Shown here piece by piece: positions 25,632 through 35,267 of a DNA stretch of 64,000 nt. The position numbers and the translations under genes were made by a program. Source of the stretch: Gordonia sp. KTR9 (lineage in GTDB: Bacteria > Actinomycetota > Actinomycetes > Mycobacteriales > Mycobacteriaceae); contig NC_018581.1 of NCBI RefSeq assembly GCF_000143885.2, positions 3,224,001 through 3,288,000 of the forward strand, in the 5' to 3' direction. The notes beneath the pieces are model-generated. The model saw only the letters and a list, made by a program, of their open reading frames with translations. It searched no databases and was not told where the DNA came from. Positions within the stretch are counted from its first letter, which is position 1. Each line of letters starts with the position of its first letter.

Positions 25632-26089
25632 GCCTCTAGTAACCGGGTCACTGCGGGGTTGCGAGGAATTTGGGTCAGCCGGGTTCAACGCCCCGGCTTG
25701 GCCTCGCCCCACTTCCCCGCTGCGAACGGCCGCTCGCCAAGAGGAGCACTGACCGGCACCGTGATACCGCCGACCCGCACCGAACGTCAATGGGGAGCGC
25801 CTGTTGTAACCGGTGACCACAACCAGACGGACGCGAAGGGCTAGCACCATCGGTCTACCCAGCATAGAGCAACCCCGACCGCCATGGGGACCGGAGTCTG
25901 CTTTCAAATAGAGGTCCTGGTCGGCGGTCCGGTACCTGGCAAGTCGCATGGGCTTGTCCCGCCGCACCGGGTGCCGTAGATGCCGACGTAGCGATTGAGC
26001 GTGACTGGTCAGTCGGCTGGGCCGAGACCCATCACGAGGCCCTAGTGCGCACAGCAACAGCCCGACCGACTCTGCGGTCGTCAGGTCGA
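25632..26089. other. 458-bp gap without a supported gene
   Basis: No convincing gene was found. A minus-strand open frame (MIDLTTAESVGLLLCALG...) runs through the gap but becomes Arg/Ser-rich and unlike a folded protein, so it is at most a relic. No clear terminator hairpin was seen. Confidence 0.5.
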
Positions 26090-26746
26090 TCAAGCCGCGG
26101 ATGGATCGGGTCCGTGGTCTGCGACTAGTCCTTCGTCAGCACGTACGGCTGTGAGCAAGAAGTCGACGAGTCTCCGCGCGTAGTCATCGATCTCGGCAAG
26201 GATGTGGTGTCTCATACGCGGCGGGGTTGCCTGAACGTGCATCGTGGTGGCCCCGCACAACAGATCGAGGAGCAGCGTCACAGATGTGGATTCTGGCAGC
26301 TGGCCGCGATCGATCGCGTTGCGGACGAGACGGCGCGCGGCCAAGATCTGCGACTCTCGCAGCTTGCTCCACGCTTCGGCCACGGCCGGAATCTGCTCTG
26401 TCTCAACGGCTAGTCGCATTGCTGCGTGTCCCTCGTCACTGAGGTACTGCTGTAGCAATTGCGTCGCGAGGCTCAACAGATCGCTTCGAACATCGCCGGT
26501 TTCGACATACTTCGAGCTACCCAGCTGGTGGAGGGCGTCGACGAGAAGGTCCTCCTTCGTCGGCCATCGCAGGTAGATCGATGCCTTACCGGCGCCGGCC
26601 TGCTTGGCGACGGCCTCGACGCTGAAACCGCCCCAGCCGCGCTTCCCGTAGGTTTCCAAGGCCGCTGCCAACACCCGCCGGTCGACGTCGGGATCCCGAC
26701 GACGACCACTGGGAACACCGCTCTTCATAGAGACCGATCTTGCCAT
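26090..26746 (-). CDS. TetR-family transcriptional regulator
   Basis: The 218-residue protein has an N-terminal TetR helix-turn-helix (about 20-65; FSVEAVAKQAGAGKASIYLR, then WPTKEDLL). The helical ligand domain that follows is typical (LLDLLCGATTMHVQ). It diverges from the aldehyde dehydrogenase at 26932. The 185-bp gap holds two identical-arm palindromes, so autoregulation and control of the downstream four-gene unit are likely, with release by a pathway acid, aldehyde or CoA ester. Confidence 0.92.
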   Translation of the reverse strand: MARSVSMKSGVPSGRRRDPDVDRRVLAAALETYGKRGWGGFSVEAVAKQAGAGKASIYLRWPTKEDLLVDALHQLGSSKYVETGDVRSDLLSLATQLLQQYLSDEGHAAMRLAVETEQIPAVAEAWSKLRESQILAARRLVRNAIDRGQLPESTSVTLLLDLLCGATTMHVQATPPRMRHHILAEIDDYARRLVDFLLTAVRADEGLVADHGPDPSAA

Positions 26747-26767
26747 GATCTCAACTCGTGTATTGCC

Positions 26768-26819
26768 GAACGTATGCGTTCAGTATAGCGTTGTGAACAC
26801 ATCCCGAACGTCAGCGTTC
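26768..26819. promoter_or_regulatory. Tandem TetR operators, GAACG-N4-CGTTC twice
   Basis: Site 1 (26768-26781) and site 2 (26806-26819) share identical perfect arms GAACG/CGTTC with different 4-bp spacers. Both are flanked by CC on the left and AG on the right, and centres are 38 bp apart. They sit between the TetR start and the aldehyde dehydrogenase, as expected for cooperative binding by a TetR dimer pair. Confidence 0.8.
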
Positions 26820-26931
26820 AGTAATGACGAACCCCGGCGGTCGCCACCGTCGCGGACCTTCCGGCTCATGTTGGGCCCAGAACGAATTGCGATTCCGCGA
26901 GCGCCGAGCTCGAGCAAAGGATTGATCTTTT

Positions 26932-28425
26932 ATGACCGCTGTCGACGAGACCGCTGGCTGGATGCACGATCCTTCCCCGCAAGCGCTCGGCGAGGCCCTG
27001 TCCGGGTTGCGCGCCGGGTTCCGGGAAGAAGGTCCACCCACGTTGCAGACGCGACTCGACCGTATCGACCGATTCGTGGGTGCGGTGTTGGGCGCCGCCG
27101 ACGAGATCGCCGAAGCTCTCCATGCCGACTTTGGCAATCGCTCTCGGTTGGCCAATCTCGCCAATGACATCGTGGGTGCCATCCGGACCGCTTCAATTGT
27201 GCGCGCCAACCTTGTCGACTGGATGCAGGATCGCGCCGTCGAGGGATCTGACAGCGCGGGCACCCCGACATTCATCCAGTCCCGTCCCAAAGGAGTGGTT
27301 GGTGTCATCGGACCGTGGAACTTCCCGGTCGGCTTGGTGACGGCGCCGACGATCGAGGCTCTGGGAGCCGGCAACCGGGTCATGATCAAGTTCTCCGACA
27401 TTCCTGAACGCACAGCGGAGGCGTTCGCGCGTGCTGTTGCCGGCTCGATGGACCCTTCAGAGGTCACTGTGGTCACCGGAGGGATCGGAACGGCACAGGC
27501 CTTCTCCAACCTTCGATTCGACCACATCTTGTTCACCGGTTCACCAGGGGTCGGCGCGATGGTCGCGGAGTCGGCGGGCCGGAATCTCGTTCCGGTGACC
27601 CTCGAGCTCGGCGGCAAGAACCCGGTGGTCATCTCTCCCGACGCCGATCTTGAGCAAGCCGCGACCCGCATAGCCTCCTTTCGTCTCCTCAACGGCGGAC
27701 AGGTGTGCCTGTGTCCGGACTACGTCTTCGTGCCGCGTGACCTCATGGATTCCTTCGTCGACGAGTACACCCGCGTCGTCAGGCGTTTCTTCGCCACGTT
27801 CGCCGATGATCCTGCAGTGACATCGCTCATCAACGAACGGAACTTCGACCGAATCCGAGGCCTTGTCGATGACGCAGTCGCGAAAGGAGCGACCGGCATC
27901 ACCATCTGCGACGCCACTGAGTCGGATAGGCTCCCCGATCGCGAAACCCGGCGGATCGCGCCGACGATCCTGCTCGACGTGACCGCCGACATGGCAATCG
28001 CAGAAGACGAGATTTTCGGACCGGTCATCGTTGTCTACCCGTACGACGACCTCGATGAGGCAATCAACTACATCGTGCACAAACCCAGCCCACTTGCGGC
28101 CTACTGGTTCGGACCCGACGACGCCTCTTACCGCAGGTACATCGAGCGCACGACCTCAGGTGGCGTAACCCGCAACGACATCGGAGCGCACTGGGGGGTC
28201 GAAGGCGCCCCGTCGGGAGGCATAGGGCGCAGCGGCCTGGGCGCCTACACCGGATACACCGGATTCACCACCTTCAGTCATCTTCGCACCATCGCGACGA
28301 GTGAACGCGCCCGTGGCACAGCCGAATTCGCCATGCCACCCGCCGGCGAGGTGGAGGCCGACGCACTCGCAGCGATGATTTCGCAGGCCAAGGTCGAGAT
28401 CGAGATGCGCACCGCATCTTCGTGA
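26932..28425 (+). CDS. Aldehyde dehydrogenase, coniferyl-aldehyde-dehydrogenase-like
   Basis: This NAD(P)-dependent aldehyde dehydrogenase (497 aa) has the cofactor region GVIGPWNFPVGLV, catalytic Glu in LELGGKNP (about 225) and nucleophilic Cys in GGQVCLCPDYV (about 258). The CLCPDY context and short N-terminus are typical of the coniferyl aldehyde dehydrogenase branch, which oxidises aryl or allylic aldehydes. It is the first gene right of the TetR operators and would convert the aldehyde made by the adjacent alcohol dehydrogenase to an acid. Confidence 0.92.
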   Translation: MTAVDETAGWMHDPSPQALGEALSGLRAGFREEGPPTLQTRLDRIDRFVGAVLGAADEIAEALHADFGNRSRLANLANDIVGAIRTASIVRANLVDWMQDRAVEGSDSAGTPTFIQSRPKGVVGVIGPWNFPVGLVTAPTIEALGAGNRVMIKFSDIPERTAEAFARAVAGSMDPSEVTVVTGGIGTAQAFSNLRFDHILFTGSPGVGAMVAESAGRNLVPVTLELGGKNPVVISPDADLEQAATRIASFRLLNGGQVCLCPDYVFVPRDLMDSFVDEYTRVVRRFFATFADDPAVTSLINERNFDRIRGLVDDAVAKGATGITICDATESDRLPDRETRRIAPTILLDVTADMAIAEDEIFGPVIVVYPYDDLDEAINYIVHKPSPLAAYWFGPDDASYRRYIERTTSGGVTRNDIGAHWGVEGAPSGGIGRSGLGAYTGYTGFTTFSHLRTIATSERARGTAEFAMPPAGEVEADALAAMISQAKVEIEMRTASS

Positions 28426-28565
28426 CCTCCCGAAACCCCGGTCTCATCCCGTGTCCAGCAGCGCGTCCGAGACAGAAGATGACACCCGAAATTCATGGCC
28501 GCTCGGCCTGCGCCGGTCAGCGGCAACGTCGCGGCCCCGTCAACGACACCGAGGAAGAAGCTCAT

Positions 28566-29654
28566 ATGCGCACAATCGCGGCACTTTCCCACGGTCCGGG
28601 AACGCCTTTCGTTCTCTCCGAAGTCGACCTCGCCTCCCTGCAGGACACGGAAGTGCTGGTTCGCATCGAAGCAGCAGGCATCTGCCATACGGACGTGTCG
28701 TTCAAAGAGTTCTCAGCAGTGAACTCGCCTGCCCTCTACGGACACGAGGGCGCCGGGATCGTCGAGGCGGTCGGCGCCGCGGTCACCGATGTCACCGTCG
28801 GCGCCAAGGTTCTCGTCAGCTACAACAGTTGCGGAACCTGCCCACAGTGCATCGCCGGAAACCGGGCATACTGCGAGAACTTCCTTGTCCTCAACGCTTC
28901 TGGTTCCCGTACCGACGGCACCAGCACCGTGAGCGTTGACGGGTCTCCCGTCTACTCCTCGTTCTTCGGGCAGTCGAGCTTCGCCCGTCACGCGATCGCC
29001 ACCCGCGAGAACGTCGTAGTCGTTGCCGATGAAGTGGATCTGACCATCGCGGCGCCGATGGGTTGCGGATTTCAGACGGGTGCGGGATCGGTCGTCAACG
29101 TACTCAGGCCCGACTCTTCCTCTGCGGTAGTGGTCTTCGGGGCCGGCGGTGTCGGGATGGCAGCGATCATGGCAGCCCGGGCCGTAGGAGCGCCGACGGT
29201 CGTCGCAGTGGACTTGTCACAGCGTCGCCGAGAGATCGCCCTGGACGTCGGCGCCACCCATGTACTCGACGGCGCCGATGGCAATCTGGTCGATCAGATC
29301 GTCGAGATCACCGGCGGCGGTGCGACGCACGCCCTCGACACCACCGCTGTCCCTACAGTCATCGCGAGCGCCGCTGCCGCTCTCCGTGCCTTGGGAACGC
29401 TGGTAACTGTCGGTATCGGTACGCCTGAGATCACCATCAACATCGCCGACTTGATCAACAGTGGCAAGTCAATCCGGGGGTCCATCGAAGGGGACTCCGA
29501 TCCTCACTCGATGATCCCTCTACTACTCGCCTGGCATGGAGAGGGAAAGTTCCCAGTCGAAAAACTCATCGACGTGTTCCCGTTCGAGCAGATCAACGAC
29601 GCGATCACAGGAATGCGCGATGCGGTGATCAAGCCAGTTCTGACATTCACCTGA
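28566..29654 (+). CDS. Zinc-dependent alcohol dehydrogenase, aryl/allylic-alcohol type
   Basis: This 362-residue medium-chain dehydrogenase has catalytic-zinc ligands (GICHTD and GHEGAGIVE), the four structural-zinc cysteines (CGTCPQCIAGNRAYC) and the Rossmann glycine motif GAGGVGMAA. It is of the benzyl/geranyl alcohol dehydrogenase kind, with CGFQTGAGS. GAGGAAG precedes the ATG at 28566; the upstream in-frame ATG at 28422 lacks such a site. With the aldehyde dehydrogenase it gives a two-step alcohol-to-acid oxidation under TetR control. Confidence 0.9.
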   Translation: MRTIAALSHGPGTPFVLSEVDLASLQDTEVLVRIEAAGICHTDVSFKEFSAVNSPALYGHEGAGIVEAVGAAVTDVTVGAKVLVSYNSCGTCPQCIAGNRAYCENFLVLNASGSRTDGTSTVSVDGSPVYSSFFGQSSFARHAIATRENVVVVADEVDLTIAAPMGCGFQTGAGSVVNVLRPDSSSAVVVFGAGGVGMAAIMAARAVGAPTVVAVDLSQRRREIALDVGATHVLDGADGNLVDQIVEITGGGATHALDTTAVPTVIASAAAALRALGTLVTVGIGTPEITINIADLINSGKSIRGSIEGDSDPHSMIPLLLAWHGEGKFPVEKLIDVFPFEQINDAITGMRDAVIKPVLTFT

Positions 29655-29730
29655 GTCACCGATGTAGATCAATCTAAAATGTCATCAATGCTCGGGCGTC
29701 GACAAACGTCCAGCAGGAGGGACTTGCCCA

Positions 29731-31842
29731 ATGTCTCGAACTCCCATCACCCCTGATCGGTTACGATCCCTGTTCCGGCCGCAAACCGTGGCACTCGTCG
29801 GCGCATCCGACAAGTCAGGATTTTCCGCGTCCGCCTACCGCAACCTTGTCGAATTCGGGTACAGCGCAAACACTTTTCTCGTCAATCGCCGAGGCGTGGA
29901 AGTCCACGGTCGCCCTTCGGTGCGGAGCTGCAAAGACATCGGCGAAGACGTTGACGTCGCATTCTTGATGGTTCCTCAGGCCGCGACCCTCGATGCCATG
30001 ACCGAGGCGGCCGAGGCAGGGATCAGCAACGCGGTGATCCTCAGCTCCGGTTACGGCGAGGCGGGTCTGTCCGGCCGTGCGGCGGAGGCCGTACTCGTCC
30101 AGCACGCTGAGGACCTGGGCATGGTCCTGCTGGGCCCAAATCACCTCGGCTTCGCCAACCTGATCGATCAGGTGCCTGTCACACCTATACCCAACCTGCC
30201 GCGCGTCGCCGGCCACGTGGGTCTGCTGTCCCAGTCGGGCGCCAGCGCCAGCGCAATGGTCGATTTCGCACATCAGGCGGATGCCGACCTGTCCTACTTG
30301 GTCACGCTCGGCAACGAGGCGATGATCACCGCCGGCCATGCCCTGGACTTCCTCGTCGACGACGATCACACCAAGGCGATCGCAATCTTCCTCGAGACAG
30401 TCCGAGACCCCGTCGTGTTCGCTGAGGCGGCACGTCGGGCGGCCGTTGCCAGCAAACCGGTTGTCGTGCTCAAAGCAGGCAGCAGCGAACTCTCCGCCCG
30501 TACCGCGGCGGCCCATACAGGCGCACTCGTCGGGGATGACCGCACCATCGACGCGGTGTTTCGCGAGCTCGGCGTGATCAGAGTCGACTCCATCGAAGAC
30601 ATGATGATCGTCGCAGGTACCGCCGCGAGAACTGGCCGACTTCGCGCGCCCGGTATCGGAGTCGTCTCGATCTCCGGAGGGGCCTGCGACATCGTGGCAG
30701 ATCGTGCACAGGACGTCGGCGCCACGCTGCCCGCCCTCAGCAAGGACACCGAAACGGCCTTGCAACGAATTATGCCGGACTACGGCACTGTGCAGAACCC
30801 ATTGGATGTCACAGGAGCGGCGGTGTTCGACCCGAGCATCTTCACCCGAGCAATCGAGGCGATGTCGGCGGACGCGAGCATCGGTGCAGTGGCGGTCATC
30901 ACCGGACTCCCGTGGGAGGATACGAACGGGCCCTACGCCGGGGGTCACATGCTGGAGGCGATCGGCGCAGCGCAGTCCGACACCCCCGTGGTCGTGGTGA
31001 ACCAGGTCATGCAACCGATCACCGACATCACTCGGACGGTGATGACCAAGACCGGGATTTCGACCGCTGTCGGCGGCCTGCGACAGGCAGTGGTGGCGCT
31101 GCAGAGGATTGCGTGGTGGTCGCAGGCTACCGCCGCGAAGGAAGAAGAACCCGCTGCGATCCCGAAGGTCGACGTACGCGGGGAGCGAGTCGGTTCCTGG
31201 TCAGAAGCCGCTGCGCGCGCCGTATTGGCTGATGCCGGTATACCGGTGGTCCCTTCACACCTCGTCACAAGCGCCGACGAGGCAGTCGAGGTCGCGCGGG
31301 AACTCGCAGCTCCGGTAGCGATCAAGATCGTTTCGCCCGACATTCTCCACAAGACCGACATCGGCGGCGTCCGTCTGTCCATCCTGGGTGACAACGATGT
31401 CGCCGAAGCATTCGCCGCAGTGAGCAACGCCGCCCGGGAGGTGCCCGACGCCGCTATCGAGGGGGTCTTCATTTCCCCCATGCGTTCTGCGGCAACGGAG
31501 CTACTCGTCGGCGTCGTGCGCGACCCACAGTGGGGGCCGATTCTCGCCGTGGCCATCGGCGGCATCTTCGTCGAGGTTCTCGCCGATTCTGCGCTGGCGA
31601 CCCTCCCGATCTCTGTCGACCGGGCCCGCGCATTACTGAGCAGCCTGCGCGGATCCGCCATTTTCGACGGTGTGCGTGGCGCTGCTCCTGCGGACCTGGA
31701 CGCATTGGCTGCGGTGGTGGCCGACATCGGCAATCTGGCCTATGCACTCGGCGACGACCTCGAGTCGCTCGAGGTCAATCCACTGCGTGTGGACGGGGAC
31801 ACCATCGAGGCACTTGATGCCGTAATCACCTGGCGAGCCTGA
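29731..31842 (+). CDS. ADP-forming acyl-CoA synthetase (acetate-CoA ligase-like, fused alpha/beta)
   Basis: This 703-residue protein fuses the CoA-binding, ligase-CoA and ATP-grasp parts of NDP-forming acyl-CoA synthetases. Visible are TVALVGASDKSGF (CoA-binding), GLLSQSGASASAMVDFA, the probable phosphohistidine in AAHTGALVGDD (about residue 262) and an ATP-grasp region with VAIKIVSPDILHKTDIGGV. It would activate the acid made by the upstream dehydrogenases, forming ADP rather than AMP, unlike the FadD-type ligases in the left part of the window. Confidence 0.9.
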   Translation: MSRTPITPDRLRSLFRPQTVALVGASDKSGFSASAYRNLVEFGYSANTFLVNRRGVEVHGRPSVRSCKDIGEDVDVAFLMVPQAATLDAMTEAAEAGISNAVILSSGYGEAGLSGRAAEAVLVQHAEDLGMVLLGPNHLGFANLIDQVPVTPIPNLPRVAGHVGLLSQSGASASAMVDFAHQADADLSYLVTLGNEAMITAGHALDFLVDDDHTKAIAIFLETVRDPVVFAEAARRAAVASKPVVVLKAGSSELSARTAAAHTGALVGDDRTIDAVFRELGVIRVDSIEDMMIVAGTAARTGRLRAPGIGVVSISGGACDIVADRAQDVGATLPALSKDTETALQRIMPDYGTVQNPLDVTGAAVFDPSIFTRAIEAMSADASIGAVAVITGLPWEDTNGPYAGGHMLEAIGAAQSDTPVVVVNQVMQPITDITRTVMTKTGISTAVGGLRQAVVALQRIAWWSQATAAKEEEPAAIPKVDVRGERVGSWSEAAARAVLADAGIPVVPSHLVTSADEAVEVARELAAPVAIKIVSPDILHKTDIGGVRLSILGDNDVAEAFAAVSNAAREVPDAAIEGVFISPMRSAATELLVGVVRDPQWGPILAVAIGGIFVEVLADSALATLPISVDRARALLSSLRGSAIFDGVRGAAPADLDALAAVVADIGNLAYALGDDLESLEVNPLRVDGDTIEALDAVITWRA

Positions 31843-31862
31843 GACCGAGGTAAGGAGCTGTA

Positions 31863-34235
31863 ATGCAATCGCTGGAATCACTCGATCCGCGCACACCCGT
31901 GATAGTCGGCGTCGGCCAGTTCGCAGAGCGCATCGACGACGGGAACTATCAAGGGTTGTCCGCAGTCGGTCTCGCCGCCGCGGCCGCAGCTGCCGCGCTC
32001 GACGACGCCGGATGCGACCAGCGCTCCCTGATCGACCGGATCGGCACGGTGGCCGGTATTCGGCAGTTCGAGAACTCGACGCCGAGAGCACCGGCACCGC
32101 TCGGACGATCTGACAACTTTCCGCGATCGGTCGCCGATCGGATCGGGGCGGACCCTGCTCACGCGATCCTCGAGGTGGGCGGCGGCCAGTCGCCCCAACA
32201 CCTCGTCACCGAGCTCAGTCGCGCCATCGCGCTCGAGGAACTCAGCGATGTCGCGCTGATCGTGGGATCCGAAGCAATCTCCACGGTGCGTCAACTCGCC
32301 ACCGCAGAGAACAAGCCGGACTTCAGCGAGCGCCGCGGCGGGCAGCTTGAAGATCGAGGCTACGGCCTGAGCGGCCTTGTTCGCCGATACCACAGCACGC
32401 ACGGACTCACCGATGCACCCAGTCAGTACGCCCTCTTCGAGAATGCCCGCCGAGCCCGGTTGGGCATGTCGACCCGTGAGTATGCGGGTGCAATGGGTGA
32501 GCTTTTCGCCCCGTTCTCGCGAGTGGCTGCCAGGAACCCGCTTTCGGCCGCGCCCGTCGAACGTACTGCCGACGAATTGGCGACTGTGTCAGATCGCAAC
32601 CGAATGATCGCCGACCCGTACCCCCGGTTCGTCGTTGCACGCGACCAGGTCAATCAGGCGGCCGCCGTGATCATCACCTCCGTGGAGGCGGCACGCGAGT
32701 TGCACATCCCCTCTGAGAAGTGGGTGTTTATCCACGGGCACGCCGACCTCGTGGAGAAGCCGCTTCTCGAGCGACCCGATCTCAGTCGCAGCCCGGCGGC
32801 CACGCGGGCCTCCGAGCACGCGTTGGAACTAGCGGGTATCGACGTCGGCGGGCTGGCTACCATCGACCTGTACAGCTGCTTTCCGATCGCGGTCTTCAAC
32901 GTCATCGATCGGCTCGGGATCGATCCCGACGATCCTCGTGGACTCACTGTCACCGGTGGCCTGCCCTTTTTCGGCGGTGCCGGGAACAACTATTCGATGC
33001 ACGCGCTCGCCGAGACCGTGATTCGGCTACGCCGCGAGCCCGGAAGCTTCGGTTTCGTCGGCGCCAACGGCGGCACCTTGAGCAAATACTCCGCGGCCGT
33101 GTACTCCACAACGCCTACGGCCTGGCGAGAAGACAGCAGCGCGCGGATCCAATCTGAACTCGACGAAGCCCGCGGAGTTGACGTGGCGACCGTCGCCGAT
33201 GGGGCGGTCACCATCGAGACGTACACCATCAAGCACGGTCGCGCAGGAAAACTCGGTGTCGTCGTCGGACGCCTCGTCGACGGTCGGCGCTTCCTCGCCA
33301 CCACCCTCGACGGCGACGAAGCGATGTTGTCGTTACTCGAGTCCGGTGAAGCGATAGGACAAGCGGCATACGTCAGATCCATCGCTCAGGGAAACCGCAT
33401 CACCACCGATCGCGCCGCCGCGGATAAATGGCTACCGCACCGGAAGGCACGACTGCGATCGGATTATGAGTTCGTGACCGTACACCGCGACGAGCACGTC
33501 CTCGAGGTCACCATCGATAGACCCGAAGCGCGAAATGCGCTGACGCCGCGGGCGAACGACGAACTCGACGAGGTCTTCACCGCGTTCTTCGACGATCCTG
33601 CTCTATGGGTGGCGATTCTCACCGGCGCCGGAGACAAGGCGTTCAGCGCCGGCAACGACCTGCGCTACTCGGCGAGCGGGAAGCCGATGTGGGTTCCCAA
33701 GAACGGCTTCGCCGGCCTCACATCCCGCCGCCATATGACCAAACCGGTTATCGCCGCCGTCAACGGTTTCGCCATGGGTGGCGGGTTCGAGATCGTTCTG
33801 GCTTGCCACCTGGTCGTGGCCGACCCATCAGCACGCTTCGCCCTGTCCGAGGTGAATGTCGGACTCGTCGCCGGCGCCGGAGGACTTGTGCGGTTGCCGA
33901 GGATGGTGCCCGAAAAGCTCGCGACCGAGATGATTCTCACCGGTAAGCAGATCACCGCGGAAACAGGCCTCGCGTACGGCGTGATCAACCGTGTCTCATC
34001 TCCCGGGTCGGTGCTTGACGAGGCCCGCGCACTCGCGCGAGAGATCATGGCAGGTTCGCCGACATCTGTCAGGGTCTCCCTGGCGGTCATGAACGACACC
34101 GCCGCGATCCCGGATACGCTCGACGCCGTCGCACACCACTGCAACGCAATGGACGAACTGATGGTCAGCGAAGACATGTTCGAGGGAGTGGCCGCGTTCG
34201 GCGAGAAGCGCAGGCCACAATGGCGAAACCGGTAA
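31863..34235 (+). CDS. Thiolase-like/crotonase fusion protein
   Basis: The 790-residue protein joins a SCP2-type thiolase-like unit (about 1-510) to a crotonase (about 533-790). In the thiolase part the nucleophile region reads VGGGQSPQHLV (about 104-114) with no Cys, so ordinary thiolysis is unlikely; retro-aldol or Claisen-type chemistry or a scaffold role is possible. LYSCFPIAV and GGLPFFGGAGNNY are later conserved segments, followed by an OB-like tail. The crotonase keeps both glutamates (MGGGFEIVLAC, LSEVNVGLVAGAGG). It ends the TetR-controlled unit, starts 20 bp after the synthetase and has AAGGAG. Fusion suggests channelling between hydration and C-C cleavage. Confidence 0.88.
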   Translation: MQSLESLDPRTPVIVGVGQFAERIDDGNYQGLSAVGLAAAAAAAALDDAGCDQRSLIDRIGTVAGIRQFENSTPRAPAPLGRSDNFPRSVADRIGADPAHAILEVGGGQSPQHLVTELSRAIALEELSDVALIVGSEAISTVRQLATAENKPDFSERRGGQLEDRGYGLSGLVRRYHSTHGLTDAPSQYALFENARRARLGMSTREYAGAMGELFAPFSRVAARNPLSAAPVERTADELATVSDRNRMIADPYPRFVVARDQVNQAAAVIITSVEAARELHIPSEKWVFIHGHADLVEKPLLERPDLSRSPAATRASEHALELAGIDVGGLATIDLYSCFPIAVFNVIDRLGIDPDDPRGLTVTGGLPFFGGAGNNYSMHALAETVIRLRREPGSFGFVGANGGTLSKYSAAVYSTTPTAWREDSSARIQSELDEARGVDVATVADGAVTIETYTIKHGRAGKLGVVVGRLVDGRRFLATTLDGDEAMLSLLESGEAIGQAAYVRSIAQGNRITTDRAAADKWLPHRKARLRSDYEFVTVHRDEHVLEVTIDRPEARNALTPRANDELDEVFTAFFDDPALWVAILTGAGDKAFSAGNDLRYSASGKPMWVPKNGFAGLTSRRHMTKPVIAAVNGFAMGGGFEIVLACHLVVADPSARFALSEVNVGLVAGAGGLVRLPRMVPEKLATEMILTGKQITAETGLAYGVINRVSSPGSVLDEARALAREIMAGSPTSVRVSLAVMNDTAAIPDTLDAVAHHCNAMDELMVSEDMFEGVAAFGEKRRPQWRNR

Positions 34236-34296
34236 GTGGCATCCGCCGGCGCCACGATCCGACGGCAGGACGCCGCGGCGGACCCGTCCGCGGCCG

Positions 34297-34333
34297 GTAA
34301 GAGACTGGTGCCAGTCGCTACAGCGACTCTTAC
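34297..34333. repeat. Branched inverted repeat (three-way-junction geometry)
   Basis: An outer stem GTAAGAG/CTCTTAC (34297-34303 with 34327-34333) encloses two small perfect hairpins, ACTGG-TG-CCAGT (34304-34315) and CGCT-AC-AGCG (34316-34325). It lies 62 bp after the fusion gene. It may be a terminator for that operon, a structured RNA or a recombination scar, since a gene relic begins about 100 bp later. Confidence 0.55.
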
Positions 34334-34439
34334 ACCGGTCTTTGTGGAGTGCCGCGCAGAGGTAATCCCTGGGTGGTGACAGGGCTGAGTCGTCGAGCTG
34401 GCCACACCTCCGTAAGTCCGTTCGGCGTTCTGGCGATGG

Positions 34440-34740
34440 TGGCTACAGTCCTCGTGGAGACCTCCCGCCGGCGGCCAATCGACGACGTGACCCACCCCGT
34501 GGTGTCGGCACTCGATCTCATTCATGTGCACCGGAAGCAAACCGATTCGAACCACCGCTCTTGTACTCGCGGTGACGCCGGTCGGTTGATGGCAGCGCTC
34601 GCCGATCGCGTCGAGGTCCGGTCACACGGCCGCTGCGTGGGTGTCGGCACCGAGATCACGGCGTTTGCGACCCGCGTCGTCGCGACCCCGGACACGCCTC
34701 CGACTCCCCGAGGTGTCGATCGGTTGGTTGCCCTCGAGTC
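34440..34740 (+). pseudogene. Internally deleted relic of the 24.6-kb extended crotonase
   Basis: Two blocks match the gene at 24573. Block 1 reads RRPIDDVTHPVVSALDL (parent: RRPIDDAIHPVVSALDL). Block 2 reads AGRLMAALADRVEVR then RCVGVG and FATRVVATPDT (parent: AGRLMAALADRVEVR, HCVGAG, FATRVVATPDT). In the parent these are separated by about 470 bp that the relic lacks. After VATPDT the frame degenerates, so the active-site Glu region LPEVSMG is lost. It is a decayed duplicate, not a functional gene. Confidence 0.8.
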
Positions 34741-35267
34741 TGCTGATCCACAGTCCTCGCGCAGATCGATCGCCATCTTGTGTGCCGGCTCACAACGGAG
34801 CCGTATTCAATTCGGACTGATCCGTGATATCTGGGTCCTGCAGCACCCGCCCTCGGTCACCGCTCACGTCACTTTGACCGCCGCTTTCGCCACCGTCGTC
34901 CACGCAGCTGGTCGCTGAAGTCGCAGCGGATCAGCAGGGACAGGTTCACTAGGTGATCGGCGTCGAGCGGACCAGACACCGAGGCCGCGTCCTCGATCGT
35001 CACAGCGGACCCGCTGATCGCGGCAGGACACGCGACCATGTTCCGACGACCTAGAACCATGTGCACCAAATGCATCCTGATGCGGTCATTTTCGCTCGGC
35101 GACGACCACGCCAGAGGCTGCATCGGCACCGATAGCCAAATTCGGCCCGACCCTGCTCAACATGGACCAGCCGTCGGCGGCAGCCAAAAGGGGCGGCTCG
35201 GCGTCGCGGGGTGGTGAGATCGACCACCACCGGGGCCATCTACGTGAGCCCTGGACGGTTGGCGCGA
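34741..35267. other. Degenerate gap before the rhamnosidase
   Basis: About 500 bp without a supportable gene. Short frames on both strands are broken and of atypical composition. Given the adjacent crotonase relic, this is probably decayed coding DNA, but no family was recognised. Confidence 0.4.

Noticed and set aside
25557..26093. 178-aa minus-strand open frame
   Set aside because: The start looks protein-like, but it becomes low-complexity Arg/Ser/Gly sequence, runs into the crotonase gene antisense, and has no recognisable family.
29815..31014. 399-aa minus-strand open frame
   Set aside because: It is antisense to the well-supported ADP-forming synthetase, has no recognisable motif and reflects codon bias of a G+C-rich gene.
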